Below, one piece after another: positions 9,697 through 18,672 of a stretch of 49,416 bases of DNA. The position numbers and the translations under genes were made by a program. The stretch spans positions 1 to 49,416 of the forward strand of contig JAITLV010000065.1 of assembly GCA_031277685.1 (NCBI GenBank), read 5' to 3'. Within the stretch, counting starts at the first letter, position 1. Each line of letters opens with the position of its first letter. Source of the stretch: Sphingobacterium sp. Lineage in GTDB: Bacteria; Bacteroidota; Bacteroidia; Sphingobacteriales; Sphingobacteriaceae. The notes beneath the pieces are model-generated. The model saw only the letters and a list, made by a program, of their open reading frames with translations. It was not told the origin of the DNA and searched no databases.

Positions 9697-9865
9697 TTTT
9701 CTTTTATTTAAGACCAGTAAAGGTAACAAATTAAGCCAAATTCCCTAGCAAGAATTTCAATGAAATCTTTATACAGGAGATATTACAAATTGATATATCC
9801 AGATCCAACGGCTAGAAAATAATGAACTTATCTTAATCCCGGAAAGCAGTTGGCCAAAATAAAGA

Positions 9866-9896
9866 AAAGCCCGTTACTATGGGAGTAACGAGCTTT
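9866..9896 (-). terminator. Terminator after nuoD
   Basis: On the minus strand, GAAAGCTCGTTACT pairs with AGTAACGGGCTTT around a 5-base loop, with one mismatch, followed by the T-rich run TCTTTATTTT. It closes the pdxH-nuoC-nuoD transcript about 150 bases after the nuoD stop. Confidence 0.8.
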
Positions 9897-10045
9897 CATT
9901 AACCAATTATAAACTTAAATTATGAGACTGCAAATATGATGAATATTGCTTACATATGCAAATTTTTATGCGTTTTCGTGCAACATTTTCAATACAATCT
10001 CCTTTTAATTATCAAAACATGGGCATACTATGCACAATACTGCAA

Positions 10046-11242
10046 TTATCGGTCGACTTCGCCCAAAACAATATCAATAGATCCAAGAATAGCAATCAGA
10101 TCTGCAATCAAAACACCTTTGCCTAACTCTGAGATTACCGAAAGATTATTAAAGCTTGGGCCCCTTGATTTCACACGTAATGGAATATCAGACTTTTCTT
10201 TTGTTACAAAATAAAACCCGAGCTCTCCCTTTGGATTTTCCGCACGGACGTAATAATCCTGTGCTTTCAAATTAACCTTCTTGGGAACCAGCGCCCGTGG
10301 ATCAAAATCAGCTGTGCGTTTAAAATCCTTCTGCAAACGCGCTAAACACTGTTCTACAATACGAACAGATTCCTGGACTTCATCGACCCTAACTTTATAC
10401 CGATCCCAACAATCACCTATACTGCCCATAGTTCCCTTTCCCACAGGAATCTCAAAGTCCAATTCCGGGTAAACAGAATAACCATCAATCCGCCTCAAAT
10501 CCCATTTAATACCCGAAGCACGTAACATTGGTCCCGAGACGCCATAGTTAATAGCAACATCAGCAGGCAAAATCCCTATATTGGCTGTTCGGGAAATAAA
10601 TATCTGATTCTGCGTTAATATCTCATCCAATTCAACCAATTTTGGTTTAAAGTAATTGATAAATTCCACGCAACGAGCTTCAAAACCAACAGGCAAATCA
10701 TAGAAAAGACCACCGACCCATATGTAATTATATAACATACGTGAGCCTGAAGCCCATTCCAACATATTCATAATATGTTCCCGATCCCTAAAACACCATA
10801 AAAATGGCGTTGTCGCACCAATATCAATACCATAAGTACCGATTGCAATCAGGTGTGACGCGATACGATTGAGTTCACAGACCAGCACTCGAATATATTC
10901 TATCCTTTTGGGAATTTTACTGTCCAACCCCAACATACGCTCTACCCCCATGACGAAAGCATGGCTATTGTTCATCGATGCAAGATAGTCTAGCCGATCG
11001 GTAAAAGGAATTGTTTTCCCATAATTTAAGGATTCAGCATGTTTATCGAAACATCTATGTAGGTAGCCCAAATGCGGAACAACTTCCTTCACAATTTCGC
11101 CATCGGTGATCAATTGCAATCGCAAAACACCATGTGTTGAAGGATGCTGAGGTCCCATGTTTAATACCATCTCCTGCGATGAAATTTCCGTTAGGTGTCT
11201 TTCATAGCGATCTAATGCCTCTTTATATTTTGGATTCGCCAT
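10046..11242 (-). CDS. nuoD: NADH-quinone oxidoreductase subunit D
   Basis: A 398-residue 49-kDa-type subunit of respiratory Complex I, in the peripheral arm, which helps form the quinone-binding cavity. It carries the signature [15 protein letters not shown] near the N terminus and ends with the conserved DIVLGEVDR. The ATG at 11242 is preferred, 5 bases after the nuoC stop; an in-frame TTG at 11251 would overlap nuoC. No further nuo gene follows: a terminator closes the unit, so the other Complex I subunits must be encoded elsewhere. The protein looks intact. Confidence 0.96.
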   Translation of the reverse strand: MANPKYKEALDRYERHLTEISSQEMVLNMGPQHPSTHGVLRLQLITDGEIVKEVVPHLGYLHRCFDKHAESLNYGKTIPFTDRLDYLASMNNSHAFVMGVERMLGLDSKIPKRIEYIRVLVCELNRIASHLIAIGTYGIDIGATTPFLWCFRDREHIMNMLEWASGSRMLYNYIWVGGLFYDLPVGFEARCVEFINYFKPKLVELDEILTQNQIFISRTANIGILPADVAINYGVSGPMLRASGIKWDLRRIDGYSVYPELDFEIPVGKGTMGSIGDCWDRYKVRVDEVQESVRIVEQCLARLQKDFKRTADFDPRALVPKKVNLKAQDYYVRAENPKGELGFYFVTKEKSDIPLRVKSRGPSFNNLSVISELGKGVLIADLIAILGSIDIVLGEVDR

Positions 11243-11247
11243 AGCGA

Positions 11248-11736
11248 TCAATTAATGTTAATACCATGATATTTTTCAGCCTCCTGATAATCTTTCCGTA
11301 GCGGATAACCTTCCCAATCGTCAGGTAAGAGAATCCGTCGCAGATCAGGATGTTCCGAAAAATAAATACCCATCAAGTCAAACGCTTCCCGTTCATGCCA
11401 ATCTGCCGTACGCCAAATGGATGTTACTGAAGGTATCTCCGGTAATTCATCCAGTGAACGATTACCATCCAGCTCCACTTTCAATACGAGTGTATGTTGA
11501 TAAGGCAGCGAACTAAGGTGATATACCACAGTAAAGTGATCTTCGTAATCTACAGCTGTTAGATTGCTCAAAAAGTCGAAATAGAGTTCCGCTGTATCCC
11601 TAAGAAAAGAGCAGACAAGATGTAGATCTTCGCTACGGACAAACAAAGCAGGTTGCAGGCCTGTCGTTTCCTCCTTTTGGATAATTGCCGTCCCCAATGT
11701 GGAAACCAATTTTAATTTTATTTCGTCAAATGTCAT
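11248..11736 (-). CDS. nuoC: NADH-quinone oxidoreductase subunit C
   Basis: A 162-residue 30-kDa-type subunit of Complex I, in the peripheral arm next to NuoD. The family signature is clear: [18 protein letters not shown], then [19 protein letters not shown]. It starts at an ATG 1 base after the pdxH stop and is followed by nuoD after 5 bases, so the three genes are tightly coupled. It is a separate gene, not a NuoCD fusion. Confidence 0.96.
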   Translation of the reverse strand: MTFDEIKLKLVSTLGTAIIQKEETTGLQPALFVRSEDLHLVCSFLRDTAELYFDFLSNLTAVDYEDHFTVVYHLSSLPYQHTLVLKVELDGNRSLDELPEIPSVTSIWRTADWHEREAFDLMGIYFSEHPDLRRILLPDDWEGYPLRKDYQEAEKYHGININ

Positions 11737-11737
11737 A

Positions 11738-12391
11738 TTACGGAGCTAGACGAGTAATTTTCCAAGAATCTGATACTTTTTTATAGACAATACGGTCATG
11801 AAGACGGCTTGCACGTCCTTGCCAGAACTCAAAATAGATCGGTCGGAGCAAATAACCGCCCCAATATGCTGGTCGAGGTACAATCGCATGATCATCATAC
11901 TGGACTGAAAGCTCTTCCACTTTATTTTCCAGAAAACTTCGATTTGGAATTTCACGACTTTGAGGTGATGCTAAAGCCCCTATACGGCTTCCTTTTGGTC
12001 GCGATTGAAAATATTCATCTGAATCTGAAGAATCGACAAACTCAATAAGCCCCTCGATACGAATCTGCCGTTGTAGCTCCGGCCAGAAGAATAAAAGTGC
12101 TACATGTGGATTGTCTTTCATATCATCCCCTTTCCGGCTTTCATAATTAGTAAAAAACACCAAGCCTTCGGCTGAGACATCTTTTAACAAAACAATCCTT
12201 GAAGACGGCACATGTTGAGCGGATACGGTAGATAACACCATCGCATTAGGTTCATTTACCTTACTATGGATAGCCTCATCAAACCATTTTTTAAACTGAT
12301 GGATTGGATCGTTATCCACATCCGATTCAGATAAGTTACCCAATACGTAATCTTGTCTGATCGCTGCAATATCTTTATGTTGAATGGACAT
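11738..12391 (-). CDS. pdxH: Pyridoxamine 5'-phosphate oxidase
   Basis: A 217-residue FMN-dependent enzyme that oxidises pyridoxine or pyridoxamine 5'-phosphate to pyridoxal 5'-phosphate, the last step of vitamin B6 synthesis and salvage. FMN- and substrate-binding motifs are present: SSRIVLLKDVSAEGLVFFTNY, SRKGDDMKDNP, and near the C terminus FEFWQGRASRLHDR with the end WKITRLAP. Full length. It is the first gene of an unusual unit with nuoC and nuoD (1-base gap). No functional link is obvious, so this may be mere co-transcription. Confidence 0.97.
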   Translation of the reverse strand: MSIQHKDIAAIRQDYVLGNLSESDVDNDPIHQFKKWFDEAIHSKVNEPNAMVLSTVSAQHVPSSRIVLLKDVSAEGLVFFTNYESRKGDDMKDNPHVALLFFWPELQRQIRIEGLIEFVDSSDSDEYFQSRPKGSRIGALASPQSREIPNRSFLENKVEELSVQYDDHAIVPRPAYWGGYLLRPIYFEFWQGRASRLHDRIVYKKVSDSWKITRLAP

Positions 12392-12414
12392 AGAAACCTA
12401 TTTTTATATTCCTA

Positions 12415-12422
12415 CAAACTTA
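12415..12422 (-). promoter_or_regulatory. Candidate -7 box of pdxH-nuoC-nuoD
   Basis: TAAGTTTG on the minus strand matches TAnnTTTG, 23 bases before the pdxH ATG. No good TTTG lies 19-21 bases further upstream, so only the -7 element is supported. A similar TAAGTTTA occurs about 20 bases upstream. Confidence 0.4.
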
Positions 12423-12546
12423 CTAAAATCATTGCTTTTTCTCTATAAACTTAGTAGAATTTGCCGAAAACGTTTTTTTTGGCACAAATCTCGCATGAGT
12501 TATATAAAAAAGGATTAATTTTCAGCATACACTTAATTTACGCCAT

Positions 12547-13110
12547 ATGTTTAATGAATTAGACCCACAAAAAGGAAGTTTATTGATCTCAGAACCATTC
12601 ATGCTGGATCCCCGATTTTTAAGATCTGTTATCTTACTATGTGATCATAATCAGGAAGGGAGCTTGGGTTTTGTGCTGAATAATAAAACTAACGTCCATA
12701 TTGGTCAGTTATTGGAATCAATACCCCAATGCAAGTTTCCGATCTATGTCGGGGGTCCCGTAGCACAAGAAAGCCTATTTTTTGTACATAGCCGATTTGA
12801 CCTCTTGCTAAGTGGTGAAGAAGTTGCACCTAATCTCTATTTTGGTGGCGACGAAGAAAAACTTATCAACGCTATCCAAAATGATCAGATCCAAGTTGAC
12901 GAGATTAAGTTTTTTATTGGATATTCAGGTTGGTCAATTGGTCAGTTAACTAAAGAAATCAACGAAAACAGCTGGGCAGTTCAAAATAAATACCAGCATC
13001 AGATTATATTTGAAGGTAATGGTGAGCTACTGTGGAAAGAAGCTATTATTGGTCTTGGTCCCAAATATGCGCATGTCGCTAATTTTCCACAAAGTCCTGA
13101 ACTGAACTAA
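12547..13110 (+). CDS. yqgE: YqgE/AlgH family protein (DUF179)
   Basis: A 187-residue soluble protein of the YqgE/AlgH family. It carries the signature GSLLISEPFM, FLRSVILLCDH, GSLGFVLNN, then IYVGGPV, FFIGYSGWSIGQL and the late WAV. The family is widespread and its biochemical role is unsettled; in Pseudomonas the name AlgH came from alginate regulation. It is divergent from pdxH and stands 245 bases before htpG, so it is probably a single-gene unit. Confidence 0.9.
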   Translation: MFNELDPQKGSLLISEPFMLDPRFLRSVILLCDHNQEGSLGFVLNNKTNVHIGQLLESIPQCKFPIYVGGPVAQESLFFVHSRFDLLLSGEEVAPNLYFGGDEEKLINAIQNDQIQVDEIKFFIGYSGWSIGQLTKEINENSWAVQNKYQHQIIFEGNGELLWKEAIIGLGPKYAHVANFPQSPELN

Positions 13111-13355
13111 ATTTATTGGCTGATTTAGTTCTCCCTTCGTTTTGATATTGCAACACAAAGTGACATAGAAACCTGCTGGCTCAATACTCGTTTATCTGAA
13201 TACTTTGTCAGGAACAACTATTATTTCTATCCCCGATTGGGACCGTTATGACAAAATGAATGGTTTCCTGCCATCCTGTCCTACTAACGTTATTTGGAAC
13301 ACGGATTGTGCATTGATCAACAAAAATCATAAAATTAAATAGCAACATACAAATT

Positions 13356-15245
13356 ATGAATCCAGAAAAAGGTAGTATTTCAATCCACACGGAGAACATA
13401 TTTCCCGTAATCAAAAAATTCTTATACTCAGACAATGAGATTTTCTTGCGCGAACTGGTATCTAATGCAGTTGATGCTTCCCAAAAGATCAAACGTTTGG
13501 CTTCTTTGGGGCAATACAATGGCGAAACAGGTGAGTTAATCGTAGATGTTAAGTTTGACGAGGCAGCCAAAACCATTACAATTTCCGACAATGGTATTGG
13601 TATGACGGCCGAAGAAATCAAAAAATATATTAATCAAATTGCATTTTCGGGAGCTACTGAATTCATGGAAAAATTCAAAGAAGCAAACGATGCAAACGAG
13701 ATTATTGGTCGCTTTGGATTAGGATTCTATTCTGCATTTATGGTAGCAGATACAGTAGAGATACAATCCCTATCCTATCAGGAGGGAGCTGAACCAGCCC
13801 ATTGGACCTGCGATGGTAGCACTTCATACGAAATTTCGACAGGCAGCAGAACGACACGTGGTACGGATATCATTCTCCATGTCAATGATGAGTCTACAGA
13901 GTTCTTAAGTCAAGCCCGTTTACAGGAGATCTTGGACAAATATGCAAAGTTCCTTCCTATTCCAATTCGTTTCGGTACCAAGACAAACTCTGAGCCGGAT
14001 GGTGAAGACGAAGAAGGTAAACCGAAATATAAATCTGTGGAAGTTGACAACGTTATCAACAACACAAATCCAGCATGGACAAAGGCACCTTCTGAATTAA
14101 AAGATGAAGATTATTTGGCATTTTATCGTGAATTATATCCATATTCTATGGATGAGCCCTTATTTTGGATCCATCTTAATGTAGACTATCCATTTAACTT
14201 GACTGGTATACTTTACTTTCCTAAGGTTAAAAATGAGCTAGAGATCCAACGCAATAAAATCAAACTCTATTCTAGACAGGTATTTATTACCGACGAAGTA
14301 AAGGATATTGTACCGGAATTCCTCATGCTGCTTCACGGGGTCATTGATTCTCCTGATATTCCATTAAATGTATCACGCTCCTTCTTGCAAGCTGATAGCA
14401 ATGTAAAGAAGATCAATAGCTATATTACCAAAAAAGTTGCAGATAAATTAAATGAAATATTCAAAACTGACCGTAAAGGTTTTGAAGAAAAGTGGACAGA
14501 TATAGGCTTGTTTATCAAATATGGTATGCTAAGCGATGAGAAGTTTGCCGAAAAAGCAAGTGATTTCTGTCTTCTAAAAAATACAAGCAATGCAAGTTTT
14601 ACGATCAAGGAGTATTATGAAAAAGTAAAAGATATTCAAGTCGACAAAGATGGCAATATAGTCTATTTATATACCCATGATGCCGCGCAGCAAGACGGTT
14701 TTATCCAAACTGCTTTAAACAAAGGCTACGATGTATTGATACTTGATGGACCACTTGATACACACTTCACTTCTTATTTGGAGCAAAAAGGAGGCGAAAA
14801 AGTACAGCTCAAACGTGTCGACGCAGATGTTATTGACAAGCTGATTCAAAAAGATGAAAAGGTTGAGCTTTCCTTATCCGAAGAAGAATCCAAAAAAACA
14901 TTGGAAGTTTTTGAAAAGGCTATTTCTCGTCAGGATATGAAAGTCGAGGTAGATGCACTTCTCGAAAATGATTTACCCGTATCTGTTACAATCGATGAGT
15001 TTATGCGTCGAATGAAAGATATGGCCAAAACTGGTGGCGGTATGAACTTCTATGGTTCTTTACCGGATAACTATAAAGTAACAGTGAATGGCAATCACCC
15101 ATTGATCAAGAGAATTCTATCTTCATCTGATGAAGATGCGGCCAAATTGGCTAAACAAGCATTTGACCTAGCTCTCTTATCCAGAGGTTTATTATCTGGT
15201 GCAGATTTAACATCTTTCGTAAAAAGAAGTGTTGAAATGATCTAA
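13356..15245 (+). CDS. htpG: Molecular chaperone HtpG (bacterial Hsp90)
   Basis: A 629-residue dimeric ATP-dependent chaperone of the cytosol. The N-terminal GHKL ATPase domain shows FLRELVSNAVDA (the catalytic Glu and ATP-Mg Asn), DNGIGMT, and the lid GRFGLGFYSAFM. The middle domain includes NVSRSFLQ, with the conserved arginine near residue 335. The C-terminal dimerisation domain ends at SVEMI. The length matches bacterial Hsp90. Followed directly by a strong terminator, so it is a single-gene unit. I see no CIRCE-type repeat in the 245 bases upstream. Confidence 0.98.
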   Translation: MNPEKGSISIHTENIFPVIKKFLYSDNEIFLRELVSNAVDASQKIKRLASLGQYNGETGELIVDVKFDEAAKTITISDNGIGMTAEEIKKYINQIAFSGATEFMEKFKEANDANEIIGRFGLGFYSAFMVADTVEIQSLSYQEGAEPAHWTCDGSTSYEISTGSRTTRGTDIILHVNDESTEFLSQARLQEILDKYAKFLPIPIRFGTKTNSEPDGEDEEGKPKYKSVEVDNVINNTNPAWTKAPSELKDEDYLAFYRELYPYSMDEPLFWIHLNVDYPFNLTGILYFPKVKNELEIQRNKIKLYSRQVFITDEVKDIVPEFLMLLHGVIDSPDIPLNVSRSFLQADSNVKKINSYITKKVADKLNEIFKTDRKGFEEKWTDIGLFIKYGMLSDEKFAEKASDFCLLKNTSNASFTIKEYYEKVKDIQVDKDGNIVYLYTHDAAQQDGFIQTALNKGYDVLILDGPLDTHFTSYLEQKGGEKVQLKRVDADVIDKLIQKDEKVELSLSEEESKKTLEVFEKAISRQDMKVEVDALLENDLPVSVTIDEFMRRMKDMAKTGGGMNFYGSLPDNYKVTVNGNHPLIKRILSSSDEDAAKLAKQAFDLALLSRGLLSGADLTSFVKRSVEMI

Positions 15246-15263
15246 TGTGACTACAACTAAATA

Positions 15264-15300
15264 AAAAAAGCGATTACTTAAGAAAGTAATCGCTTTTTTT
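15264..15300 (+). terminator. Rho-independent terminator of htpG
   Basis: GCGATTACTT (15270-15279) pairs perfectly with AAGTAATCGC (15284-15293) around a 4-base loop, preceded by seven A and followed by seven T. It lies 25 bases after the htpG stop. Confidence 0.93.
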
Positions 15301-15444
15301 ATAGTTTGTCTTTCAAATATGCAACGGAAATATAGCGACAATGGAAGCAAAAATCCGAAACCACATGAAAGGACTCATTCCAATTGTTTTTTATTAAAAT
15401 TTAATAAACTAATCTTCACCTAGTTGTCGTTAATGCCTATTTTT

Positions 15445-15468
15445 TTTCCTCCAAATATTTGGAGGAAA
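15445..15468. repeat. Perfect 24-bp palindrome at the tRNA-His promoter
   Basis: TTTCCTCCAAAT is followed directly by its exact reverse complement ATTTGGAGGAAA. Outer flanks CCTA and TAGG extend the symmetry with a T-run bulge. The right half contains the TTTG that forms the -33 element of the tRNA-His promoter, so a protein bound here could block or recruit polymerase. As DNA it could also form a cruciform. The pairing is seen directly; a regulatory role is inferred. Confidence 0.6.
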
Positions 15469-15489
15469 TAGGGTTTAATCGTACTTTTG
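15458..15489 (+). promoter_or_regulatory. Bacteroidota-type promoter of tRNA-His
   Basis: TTTG (15458-15461), a 20-base spacer and TACTTTTG (15482-15489) match the Bacteroidota consensus exactly. The -7 box ends 15 bases before the tRNA. The -33 element sits inside a perfect palindrome. Confidence 0.8.
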
Positions 15490-15504
15490 TATCATCAAAA
15501 TCAC

Positions 15505-15579
15505 GGTAGGTATAGCTCAGTTGGTTAGAGCACTAGATTGTGGTTCTAGGGGTCGTCGGTTCGAGCCCGATTACTTACC
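15505..15579 (+). tRNA. tRNA-His (anticodon GTG)
   Basis: The cloverleaf has an encoded extra G at position -1 (15505) opposite C73, the hallmark of tRNA-His. Acceptor GTAGGTA pairs with TACTTAC (one G-U). The D arm is GCTCAGTTGGTTAGAGC, and the anticodon stem CTAGA/TCTAG holds the loop TTGTGGT with anticodon GTG. T arm is GTCGG/CCGAT. CCA is not encoded. Confidence 0.96.
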
Positions 15580-15581
15580 CG

Positions 15582-15618
15582 AAAAGGGCAAATCAAAATC
15601 ACTTGGTTTGCCCTTTTT
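15582..15618 (+). terminator. Terminator of tRNA-His
   Basis: AAAAGGGCAAA (15582-15592) pairs with TTTGCCCTTTTT (15607-15618) around a 14-base loop and ends in a T run, 2 bases after the tRNA. Confidence 0.88.
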
Positions 15619-15647
15619 CCATTTTTAATGGACACTTTCTTCCATTA

Positions 15648-16799
15648 CTATTCAGGTAAAGGATCTAATTTAGTTGGCTTCTGGGGATCAAAAACAGCAA
15701 CCCCAACACGTGAATCAGCACAGCCATAATACAAAAACCATTTTTGTTTGAAATATACCAAGCCTTCGATAAATACGGTTCCATCCACATATTGCCCACT
15801 CTTCTCAAAAGCTTCCATAGGCCGCAAAAATGGTGTATCCATGCGTGCAAGTACCTTGGTTGGATCATGGCTGTCAAAAAGTACCTGACCGGCAGAATAC
15901 GTATTCTTGTTGAACCTCAGATCCCCATTTTCGCTATGGTTTTTACCATTATAAAAAAGAAGAATACCATTTTCCGTCATAATAGCCGGAGGTCCGCATT
16001 CTGTCAGGGCACTATCAAAATAACCCTTACGAGGTGTAATGAATGCTTTCAGTTTCCCATTATTATCCAAGATAGGTTCCCAGTCAATCAAATTGTCAGA
16101 GGAAGCACCATAGACACCGTGCTCGCCCCAATATAACCAATACTTACCATTTACTTTGGTAATCACCTGCCTTCCTCCTACCAATTTTGTAACGATAGAC
16201 GCTGACTTATGTGCTGTATTGACAAGATCTGGCAATTTTTTGGAGTTTCTAAAAATGGGACCATGCTTTATCCATTTTTTTAGATCCCTTGAGGTAGCAA
16301 CCCCCAAGCGAGGAACCTCGCGATTCCATTGAGTATAAAACATGATAAAGTTGCCATCTTCAGTTTGTGCAATTCGCGGATCTTCAGTTCCGCCAGGCCA
16401 TTCATTAACACGCTGATTATCGATATCTGGAAAGAATACAGGGGCACCAAATCGTTTAAAATGTAATCCATCAGCACTGACTGCAAGTCCTAATCGCGAA
16501 GTTCGATGACCAATTTTCTTCCCTGTTTTATCTTCTGCCCGATAAATAACATAAATACTATCTCCAATAACTGCCGCAGCAGGATTAAACGTATCATTAT
16601 CCTCCCAGGGGATGCTGACTTTGCGAATTGGATCATAAAACCTTGTACTGGTATCCGGAGCAATGACAGGATTAACATCTTTAGGGCGCTCAAATCCTCC
16701 CATTATCCAATTCTGATGGAGCTTATGCTGTTGTGTACCACATGCCGTCAACACTAAGCATAACCCAGCACTATAAATTTTAATCAATACCTTCGTCAT
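15648..16799 (-). CDS. GH130 family glycosidase/phosphorylase lipoprotein
   Basis: A 383-residue lipoprotein: signal MTKVLIKIYSAGLCLVLTAC, with lipobox LTAC and lipidated Cys20. The rest is a five-bladed beta-propeller of glycoside hydrolase family 130 (beta-mannoside phosphorylases and beta-1,2-mannosidases). Key segments are FNPAAAVIGDSIYVIYRAED, GGTEDPRIA with the conserved Glu-Asp (putative general acid Asp), SRDLKKW, and the late YYGCADSRVGVAVF. Surface or periplasmic export argues for hydrolysis or capture of mannosides outside the cytosol (inference). Its ATG overlaps the upstream sugar porter stop (ATGA), so the two are translationally coupled. GH43-like enzymes are the main alternative. 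Confidence 0.85.
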   Translation of the reverse strand: MTKVLIKIYSAGLCLVLTACGTQQHKLHQNWIMGGFERPKDVNPVIAPDTSTRFYDPIRKVSIPWEDNDTFNPAAAVIGDSIYVIYRAEDKTGKKIGHRTSRLGLAVSADGLHFKRFGAPVFFPDIDNQRVNEWPGGTEDPRIAQTEDGNFIMFYTQWNREVPRLGVATSRDLKKWIKHGPIFRNSKKLPDLVNTAHKSASIVTKLVGGRQVITKVNGKYWLYWGEHGVYGASSDNLIDWEPILDNNGKLKAFITPRKGYFDSALTECGPPAIMTENGILLFYNGKNHSENGDLRFNKNTYSAGQVLFDSHDPTKVLARMDTPFLRPMEAFEKSGQYVDGTVFIEGLVYFKQKWFLYYGCADSRVGVAVFDPQKPTKLDPLPE

Positions 16800-18082
16800 T
16801 TTATTTCCTCCAGTGATCTGCCTTTAGTTTCTGGTATGAAAAGAATAAAAATAAAGGATAACACCACCATAATGGCATAAAATAGAAAGGCATAAAACCC
16901 ACCCAATGCCGCTCCTTCGACGATAATCGGAAAAAGCCAGGATATGATTGCGGCAAAAAGCCAATGTGTCGTACTCCCCAAAGATGAACCCTGGGCACGA
17001 ACCTCATTGGGGAAAATTTCAGCGAGGAATACCCAGATAACAGCTCCCTGAGATAGCGCAAAAGCAGCAATAAAACCAATGATATAAAGCAATAAAAAAT
17101 CCGCATGAATTCCCCTTAAACCATAAGCTGACAATAATAGAAAGACAAACATTCCTATCGCACCCGCCAGTAGTAATTTCTTACGACCGAAACGATCGAT
17201 AATACTCATTCCTACCAAAGTAAAGAGCAAGTTCGTACCCCCGATAAATATAGGTTGAAGGTAGGCCAATTCAGCACTAAATCCTGCCATTTCGAAAATA
17301 CGCGGTGCATAATATAGAATTGCATTAATCCCCGTCATCTGATTGAAAAAAGCTAAAAGTATAGCCAATACAATCGGTTTTGCATAACGCCTTTGAAAAA
17401 GACGAACTCTTCCAGAAGAAATTACCTCGGATTCCGTTGCAATTTCCGGATCTAAGCGTCGTTCTCCCAATAATAGATAACTTTCACGTGCCTGCTTGAC
17501 ATTCCCAACTTGAGATAGCCAACGTGGGCTTTCCGGAATCTGTCTAACAAGTATAAAAAACAGCAACGCTGGCAAAGCCATGATACCAAGCATATATCGC
17601 CAGGCATCCATCTCCAATCCCAAAAAAAGGAAATTAGTAAGATATGCAGTAAAAATACCAGTTACAATCATAATCTGAAATGTACCGGTTAATTTCCCTC
17701 GGTCCTTGGCCGGAGCAATCTCTGAGGTATACACTGGTCCCACAACAGAACTTATTCCAACAGCAAGTCCTCCTAAGAACCGAAATAGTAGAAAAATCTC
17801 CCAAATAGATGCTAAAGCACAACCAATCGCAGATAATAGATAGAGTATTGCAACAAAATAAAGTATAGGTTTTCGTCCATAACGATTAGCCAATTGCCCC
17901 GCAACAATGGCCCCTAAAATCGTACCGATTAATGAGATGGATACCGTCAGACCATGCCGTGCCGAACTCAAATGCCATAGTTTTTGAATAATCTGCTCCG
18001 CCCCTGAGATTACAGCGGTTTCAAATCCAAACAGAAAGCCCCCTAAGGACGCAATCAAAGTAAATTTCCAAACGGATTTCAT
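16796..18082 (-). CDS. MFS sugar porter (sugar:proton symporter)
   Basis: A 428-residue inner-membrane transporter with 12 predicted helices, of the sugar porter family (2.A.1.1). Diagnostic motifs are GGFLFGFETAVISG in helix 1, NRYGRKP in the loop 2-3, PESPRWL after helix 6, DRFGRKKLLL in the loop 8-9 and PETKGRSLEEI at the C terminus. It probably imports a monosaccharide or short mannoside released by the coupled GH130 protein. It is the first gene of the two-gene unit, and its stop overlaps the next start by 4 bases. Confidence 0.93.
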   Translation of the reverse strand: MKSVWKFTLIASLGGFLFGFETAVISGAEQIIQKLWHLSSARHGLTVSISLIGTILGAIVAGQLANRYGRKPILYFVAILYLLSAIGCALASIWEIFLLFRFLGGLAVGISSVVGPVYTSEIAPAKDRGKLTGTFQIMIVTGIFTAYLTNFLFLGLEMDAWRYMLGIMALPALLFFILVRQIPESPRWLSQVGNVKQARESYLLLGERRLDPEIATESEVISSGRVRLFQRRYAKPIVLAILLAFFNQMTGINAILYYAPRIFEMAGFSAELAYLQPIFIGGTNLLFTLVGMSIIDRFGRKKLLLAGAIGMFVFLLLSAYGLRGIHADFLLLYIIGFIAAFALSQGAVIWVFLAEIFPNEVRAQGSSLGSTTHWLFAAIISWLFPIIVEGAALGGFYAFLFYAIMVVLSFIFILFIPETKGRSLEEIK

Positions 18083-18342
18083 ATAAAAATTGATTCATAA
18101 ATTAGTTCCAACCGAAAATCACGTTAACCCCATGTATGCAGTCAATGCACTTAAAATTTTTATTTTTTGCCTATTCACGTATATGAATTGGCTGTTATAA
18201 GACAAATAAGCAAAACCGGTTTTGGCGATTAAACCAAATATACTTTTTATTCTAAAATAAATCAAGATCTTTTTGGAGCAAGAAGGAGGTGCGGCTCCCT
18301 CCTGATTGAATAGAGGGATGTAGGAGGACAATGGCAGTCAAG

Positions 18343-18672
18343 TCAATGCGACATGACATATTTAAGATCTTTACGGATCCAACGATAATATTTTCCTCTG
18401 GGTCCATTACCGAGTCGTTCGAGCCAGCCAAGGTCATGGAGCAATTTAATTGTAGAATACAAGGTAGCCCAACTGATATGTTGTATTGTCCTGATCTCAA
18501 CATAGAGATCGTCAATATTATCAATAATTACTTTACGCCATAAATGTTTGATAATATGTAGCCGTTGAGGTGTTAATTTATGTCCCTTACTGATTAATGA
18601 GCTGATTAAAACGTCCATATCTTCTTTTGCAACTAATAATAGAGTCTGATAGAACAGCTTTATTACTTTCAT
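18343..18672 (-). CDS. Fur-type winged-helix protein lacking the C-terminal domain
   Basis: About 109 residues. The segment from LISKGHKLTPQRLHIIKHLW to ISWATLYSTIKLLHDLGWLERL matches the N-terminal winged helix of the ferric uptake regulator (Fur) family: LTPQR, the ATLYSTIKLL recognition helix, then the wing. It stops soon after (GKYYRWIRKDLKYVMSH), so the Fur C-terminal dimerisation domain with its His/Cys metal sites is absent. The three minus-strand frames downstream do not encode one, so this is either a DNA-binding-only protein or a truncated remnant. I chose the ATG at 18672, which follows GAGGATAGC, an SD-like stretch; 18702 is an alternative start. It lies upstream of the sugar porter on the same strand, 260 bases away. 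Confidence 0.6.
   Translation of the reverse strand: MKVIKLFYQTLLLVAKEDMDVLISSLISKGHKLTPQRLHIIKHLWRKVIIDNIDDLYVEIRTIQHISWATLYSTIKLLHDLGWLERLGNGPRGKYYRWIRKDLKYVMSH

Noticed and set aside
13208..13621. 137-codon minus-strand frame over the htpG start
   Set aside because: Antisense shadow of htpG; no independent signals.
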